Shown piece by piece: positions 60,061-64,000 of a stretch of DNA of 64,000 nucleotides. The notes beneath the pieces were generated by a model. It searched no databases and was not told the origin of the DNA. It saw only the letters and a program-made list of their open reading frames with translations. The first letter of the stretch is position 1. Each line of letters begins with the position of its first letter. Location of the stretch: positions 47,600,477-47,664,476 of the forward strand of contig OU964918.1 in the NCBI GenBank assembly GCA_918807975.1, in the 5' to 3' direction. Source of the DNA: Aplidium turbinatum (Eukaryota > Chordata > Ascidiacea > Aplousobranchia > Polyclinidae). Made by a program: the position numbers and the translations under genes.

Positions 60061-60320
60061 AAGATACAGGCAGACTTACTCTGTAGGCAATATTACTACA
60101 AATGGCACAATTTGTTTGTCTGGCCCACAAGCCAGTTCTTCACTTACTTAAGGTACAGTAAAGTAATACAAAGTAATGTAATAGAGTAGAGTAAAGTAAA
60201 GAGATAAATAAAGTAATGTAATGAAATAGCAAAGATACAGGCAGACTTATTTTTTAGGCAATATTACTACAAATGTCACGGTTTGTTTTGTTTGCCCCCC
60301 CAAGCCAGTTCTTCACTGAC
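60061..60320 (+). repeat. Direct duplication of a 90-bp block around a simple repeat
   Basis: AAGATACAGGCAGACTTA ... AAGCCAGTTCTTCACT occurs at about 60061-60149 and again at about 60232-60318. Between the copies is an AAGTAATG/AGTAAAGT-type simple repeat (about 60150-60230). Confidence 0.8.
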
Positions 60321-60837
60321 TTTGTTATTTTGTGTAACTGTTTGTTATCAATTTCTTCTATTCATTAAATTAGATTGTTCTGACATTGTTTGCCTTTTTC
60401 TTTTACTCTTGTCAGACAGATGCAGTTCTGGATTGAGCAGTGCCTTATAGGTCAAGGGCTCAAGGCACTCAATCAAGTCTCAACAAAATATTAGTTACAA
60501 GACTGGTTTGAGGAGAGGTTGCATAAGACAGTTTTTGTCGATTTAAATTCGGTTGGTTCTGGCGTGGCATACATCATAAAATCTGTAATTTAAGTTTTTG
60601 TCTGTGCACCTCCACTCTTTCAGATTCACAAAGAACAAACATGCTGACTTTGGAGCTTCATCATACGAGATTGTAAATCTCACTACGATTCGAAAATACA
60701 CCAGTTGCCACCGAGCTTTAACAGTACGTTGCAAAACCCACCATTTATTTAAAATAGAATTTTTATGCGTGTTGATAATATTGGAGTTTGTTGTATTTGT
60801 TCGTTTTAAGTAGTTTTCAAGTTTTCTTTTTTACATG

Positions 60838-60958
60838 TGCTAGCTGAAGATGCTATTACTATGGCGAAATCGATTCTTAATAAATTACGCTAAGAGGTTA
60901 GATTGTTGTGCAAATGCCAGCATTTGATGAATGCAAAATAGCAATACCAGTACAAGAT
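60838..60958 (+). repeat. Repeat copy, GCTGAAGATGC family
   Basis: TGCTAGCTGAAGATGCTATT, AAATCGATTCTTAATAAATT and GCCAGCATTTGATGAATGCA match in inverse the block at 62338-62455, 1.5 kb downstream, and more weakly 31800-31930. Confidence 0.75.
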
Positions 60959-61213
60959 TATGATTGAAAAATATGACGAGTCTTTCAGTATACTGTGCGT
61001 TGAGACAAATAGAAACTTATGCGTGCAAAATGATACACCAGATTTATTTTGTGTTAAAGGGATACTAAAGGAAAAACCTGACTTGGCGATTGTACACGTT
61101 CTTTGTGTCATGCTACCATAAAACAATTTTCAAAAAAATTTTGCCCCATTGCGGTCTGTTCAGCATCCCGCGCGTGCTTTTGTCAGAGCTTTCAAAACGG
61201 GAATGAGCGTGAG

Positions 61214-61576
61214 CAGTGCCGGTCTTTGGGGTGTGCAAACCATGCGATCGTACAGGAACCGCAAATTAGGGGGCCCGCAATTTACTCAGAAAATGCAGTA
61301 ATTTTTGTGGAAAAAATTCAATTCGATTCACAAGCAAGTAACATGCTCTCAGAATGCACCAAATTCAAACCAATTTTTCAAAAATTTCTGGAGGAGGCTC
61401 CCAGACCCCCCGCCGCTGAGTGGCGTCTTCGGCGAACACGCCGTCAGGCTTCGCCCGCCAGCCGTCTAACCCCCTTCCCTTTTAAAATACCTAGCTACGC
61501 TACTGAATTGGATCATTTTCATTGGGGCCGCAAAGCACATACGCACAGGGCCCGAAATACCCTAAGACCGGCACTG
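61214..61576. mobile_element. hAT-type MITE, short copy
   Basis: The ends are CAGTGCCGGTCTT inward on both sides, with flanks AGCGTGAG (61206-61213) and GGCGTGAG (61577-61584), one mismatch. It is the same family as 19335-20029 but without the nested MITE. Confidence 0.85.
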
Positions 61577-61676
61577 GGCGTGAGCAGCGAAGCGTGCGAC
61601 TGTACAGTCTACGTCACTATAGACTAGCAATCAGCCGATCAAGCAATAGTTGTTACTGCGGGAGATTTAACTGTAG

Positions 61677-61700
61677 GCTATGTATGTATGTATGTATGTA
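61677..61700 (+). repeat. (TATG)n microsatellite
   Basis: About five TATG units, followed by AACATCA-type short repeats up to about 61780. Confidence 0.7.
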
Positions 61701-62029
61701 CATCAAAACATCAAATTTCAACATCAAAACATTAGACAGTTAGCTTAAAACATCAGATCTGATGTTAAAACATCAGATTTGGTAACATGGTTTTTGTTAT
61801 TGCTGTCGATAGTGACGTATTCTCGACCAGTTTTCCACTTTTTGGTCATTTGGAAAAAATTAAAAATAAATGAAACATTGGACTTTGGGTTTTGCTAGTG
61901 CCATTGAAAACAAATTTGTTTCGGTAATTTTTTTTTTGAAATGTATTCTTGAATGTTCAGATTAAGCATTTTAATGCCTAATTCCCGTTTGAAAATTTCA
62001 TTTAGTGTGCCTTTAAAGCTTTGGTAGAG

Positions 62030-62640
62030 AATTTGCTTTGTTGAACCATAGACGAACAAAACAACGTAACCTTAGCGGTTTAACATGTTTTATTACACAG
62101 AGATATAACATAATTTAAAAAAATCAACTCAAACGCTTTCGACACGTACGTGTGTCCTCATCAGGAATTAATAAAATCTGTTCTAATTGTTTGTCACATG
62201 CCTGTACTTTCACCTCATGTGATCTGTTTCTCGCCGTATAACTTAATCGTAATCATTCTTGTATCACTTGTTCAGTTTGTGCTTTTCAGTTCGGAGTGTC
62301 GTTAGAGTATAGTGTAGTAGGCTATACTGTATAGTCATGGTACTGCTATTTTGCATTCATCAAATGCTGGCATTTGCACAACAATCCAACCTCATAGTGT
62401 AATTTATTAAGTTAAGAATCGATTTCTCTATAGTAATAGTGTCTTCAGCTTATTCAAATATAGATATATAGTCAATAAATAGTCAGATATATCTTATAAC
62501 TTTCGCTTTATGTATATTGCAGATTTAAGCAATTCCTGATGAGGACACACGTACGTGTCGAAAACGTTTGAGTTGATCTTTTTAATTATGTTATAACTCT
62601 GTGCAATAAAGCATGTTAAATCTGCTAAGGTTGCTTTGTT
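62030..62640. mobile_element. Inverted-repeat element with two hammerhead-like cores
   Basis: The left arm (about 62070-62164) and right arm (about 62536-62636) are inverse copies of each other: GCGGTTTAACATGTTTTATT on the left, AATAAAGCATGTTAAATCTGC on the right (20+ bases; read as AATAAAGCATG, TTAAATCTGC). At the inner edge of each arm is CTGATGA - GACAC/GTGTC stem - GAAA (minus 62164-62137; plus 62536-62563). The middle (62190-62330) matches, in inverse, 37310-37440. It encloses a GCTGAAGATGC-family copy (62338-62455, minus). Confidence 0.78.
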
Positions 62641-64000
62641 TTGTTTGTTTATTTTGTGTTGTTTATAAATTTGCTTTATTTGTTGCTATTATATACGTTT
62701 GTTTTTCAATGTGTTTATTGCAAGTAGGCTGCTGCTACTGCATTGAAATTAATTGTTACGTAAATGATTATGTAACGAGACACGATTGTTGTGCAAGCGC
62801 CAGCGTTTGAAACGAAAGAGATAGTTGCGAATAAGCAGAGCCTATTATTCTAGTTGTGAAAATGTTAATAAAAGCTTTGAAAAGGAGAAAGACGAAAATT
62901 TACTACAAACCATTTGAGTTCACTCGTCAGAAAACTTGGAAAAAAAGTATTGCAACTCATGCATTCTATAGCAAGCAAAGCAAGGAAGGTTTGCTATCAT
63001 TTCTACTTACCTTGGTAATCGTGACCATATTAGCAGACAGATCAGCTTGGCACCGTGATTGGTACATGACTAATTCTAGAGTGCTCAATTCGTGTGCTCG
63101 TTGCTCATAACGTTTATTTGAACCAGTAGCCTATGTTGCGATGTAAAAATTTTGATAAAGAGTTGTTTTTTTTGCTGCTTTAGTTTGAAAATATATCAAG
63201 TCTAGTGCTTGACTGTGGATGGAAATGCCAGGACTTCTAAACTTGTTTTGCCATAGACGTGATCCACGGTCGCAGAGTTGTATACCTCTACAACACATGA
63301 GATTTTCAGTAAAATCAGAGATGCCAGCGTCATTACAAATCTGTATTCTTGTTGGTCGGTGTTTGTCAGCTGCCTAGTTGGGTGTGATCAGGTTATGAAA
63401 GTCATTCTGTGTGCTTGTCTCCAAATCAACATATTGTGTAAATTTTGCTTAATTATTTACACATTTCTCAAAACGAATCAACACTAGAGTGAGTAGATAC
63501 GTGCTCTGTTCCCAGCCTTACAGTAAATCAATGCAAAAGGGACTGATTTGTTGACGATGTTTTTTGACCAAAGAAACCCTGAGCACAGGAAGGTTTTGTT
63601 GGTTGGTGATATGCATGAGTCATCGTCTGGGAATGCCAACCGAGTTGCTCATGGTGAAATTCTATCTGTTGAAAATATATTCTTTTTAGATAGGTTCAGC
63701 GTATGCAAATGTTATATCAGTGTACGAAGGAAACTATTTTGCTAGTTGGAATGTTTTAAGGCAGCTGCTGTTTCACAACTGAATAGTGTAAAAGGTTATT
63801 CAAATAATGTAATTGTCTAGTCTGTGTGGTGAGCAACTAAAAAAGTTCAGGTTTAACAATGAATGTTCCTAATCACTGTTTAAAATGATGGGAGCATATG
63901 AAAATATTTCATGATTGCTTAGGCTATTGTAAAACTTCAGTAGCCTAATACTGGCGGTGCCACATATCGTTCAATTGTTTTCTTCCTTTTCACGATTGGT
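62641..64000. other. No gene supported
   Basis: Small frames (for example 62856-63110 and 63548-63745 on +) have no recognisable domain. DRSAWHRDWYM in the first faintly recalls the C-terminus of LINE proteins, too short to call. No RNA gene seen. Confidence 0.4.

Overview
This window looks like intron-rich, transposon-rich, AT-rich DNA from an animal nucleus. The evidence is GT-AG introns of 0.8-4 kb, two multi-exon genes with animal-type products, tRNA-derived SINEs, and many DNA transposons and LINEs with clear target-site duplications (TSDs). The palindrome TAGGCCTA and its relatives (GTAGGCCTAC, TAGCCTAC) recur throughout. Together with the repeat types this suggests a marine invertebrate, possibly an invertebrate deuterostome, but I cannot fix the species from sequence alone.

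Two host genes, both on the + strand, can be reconstructed with consistent splice phases. The first (27068-32648, four coding exons, 362 aa) is a type II membrane glycosyltransferase of family GT31 (beta-1,3-galactosyl/GlcNAc-transferase type). The second (45142-55723, seven coding exons, 311 aa) is a type II transmembrane protein with one C-terminal C-type lectin domain. One would make glycans in the Golgi and the other may bind ligands at the cell surface; nothing here shows that they work together.

Almost everything else that can be named is mobile DNA. From left to right: (i) 2.4-12.1 kb is a three-level nest: a minus-strand LINE, split by a young BEL/Pao-type LTR element with 5-bp TSDs, whose left LTR is split by a piggyBac-like element with TTAA ends. 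(ii) 12.8-15.6 kb holds a solo LTR of the same family and a decayed minus-strand gene of a repeated family with XPG/PIN-nuclease-like motifs and a Cys-rich tail. (iii) 15.6-20.3 kb is a LINE split by a 1.4-kb element with 32-bp perfect terminal repeats, then a MITE inside a MITE, then a SINE. (iv) 22-25.5 kb has a hAT MITE, an inverted-repeat unit holding two SINEs, and a decayed hAT transposon. (v) 33.0-35.1 kb is an RTE-like LINE whose 5' half is inverted, with 12-bp TSDs. (vi) 35.7-42.8 kb has mariner, piggyBac-like and two hAT elements. (vii) The lectin introns carry a 1.6-kb hAT-type element and a 1.26-kb mariner element. (viii) 56-62.7 kb has two SINEs, a LINE 3' end, a MITE, and an inverted-repeat element.

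The observation most worth checking is the inverted-repeat family at 37.2 kb and 62.0-62.6 kb. Its units carry a hammerhead-ribozyme-like core: CTGATGA, a perfect short stem, then GAAA. The stretches between these features hold no gene I can support.
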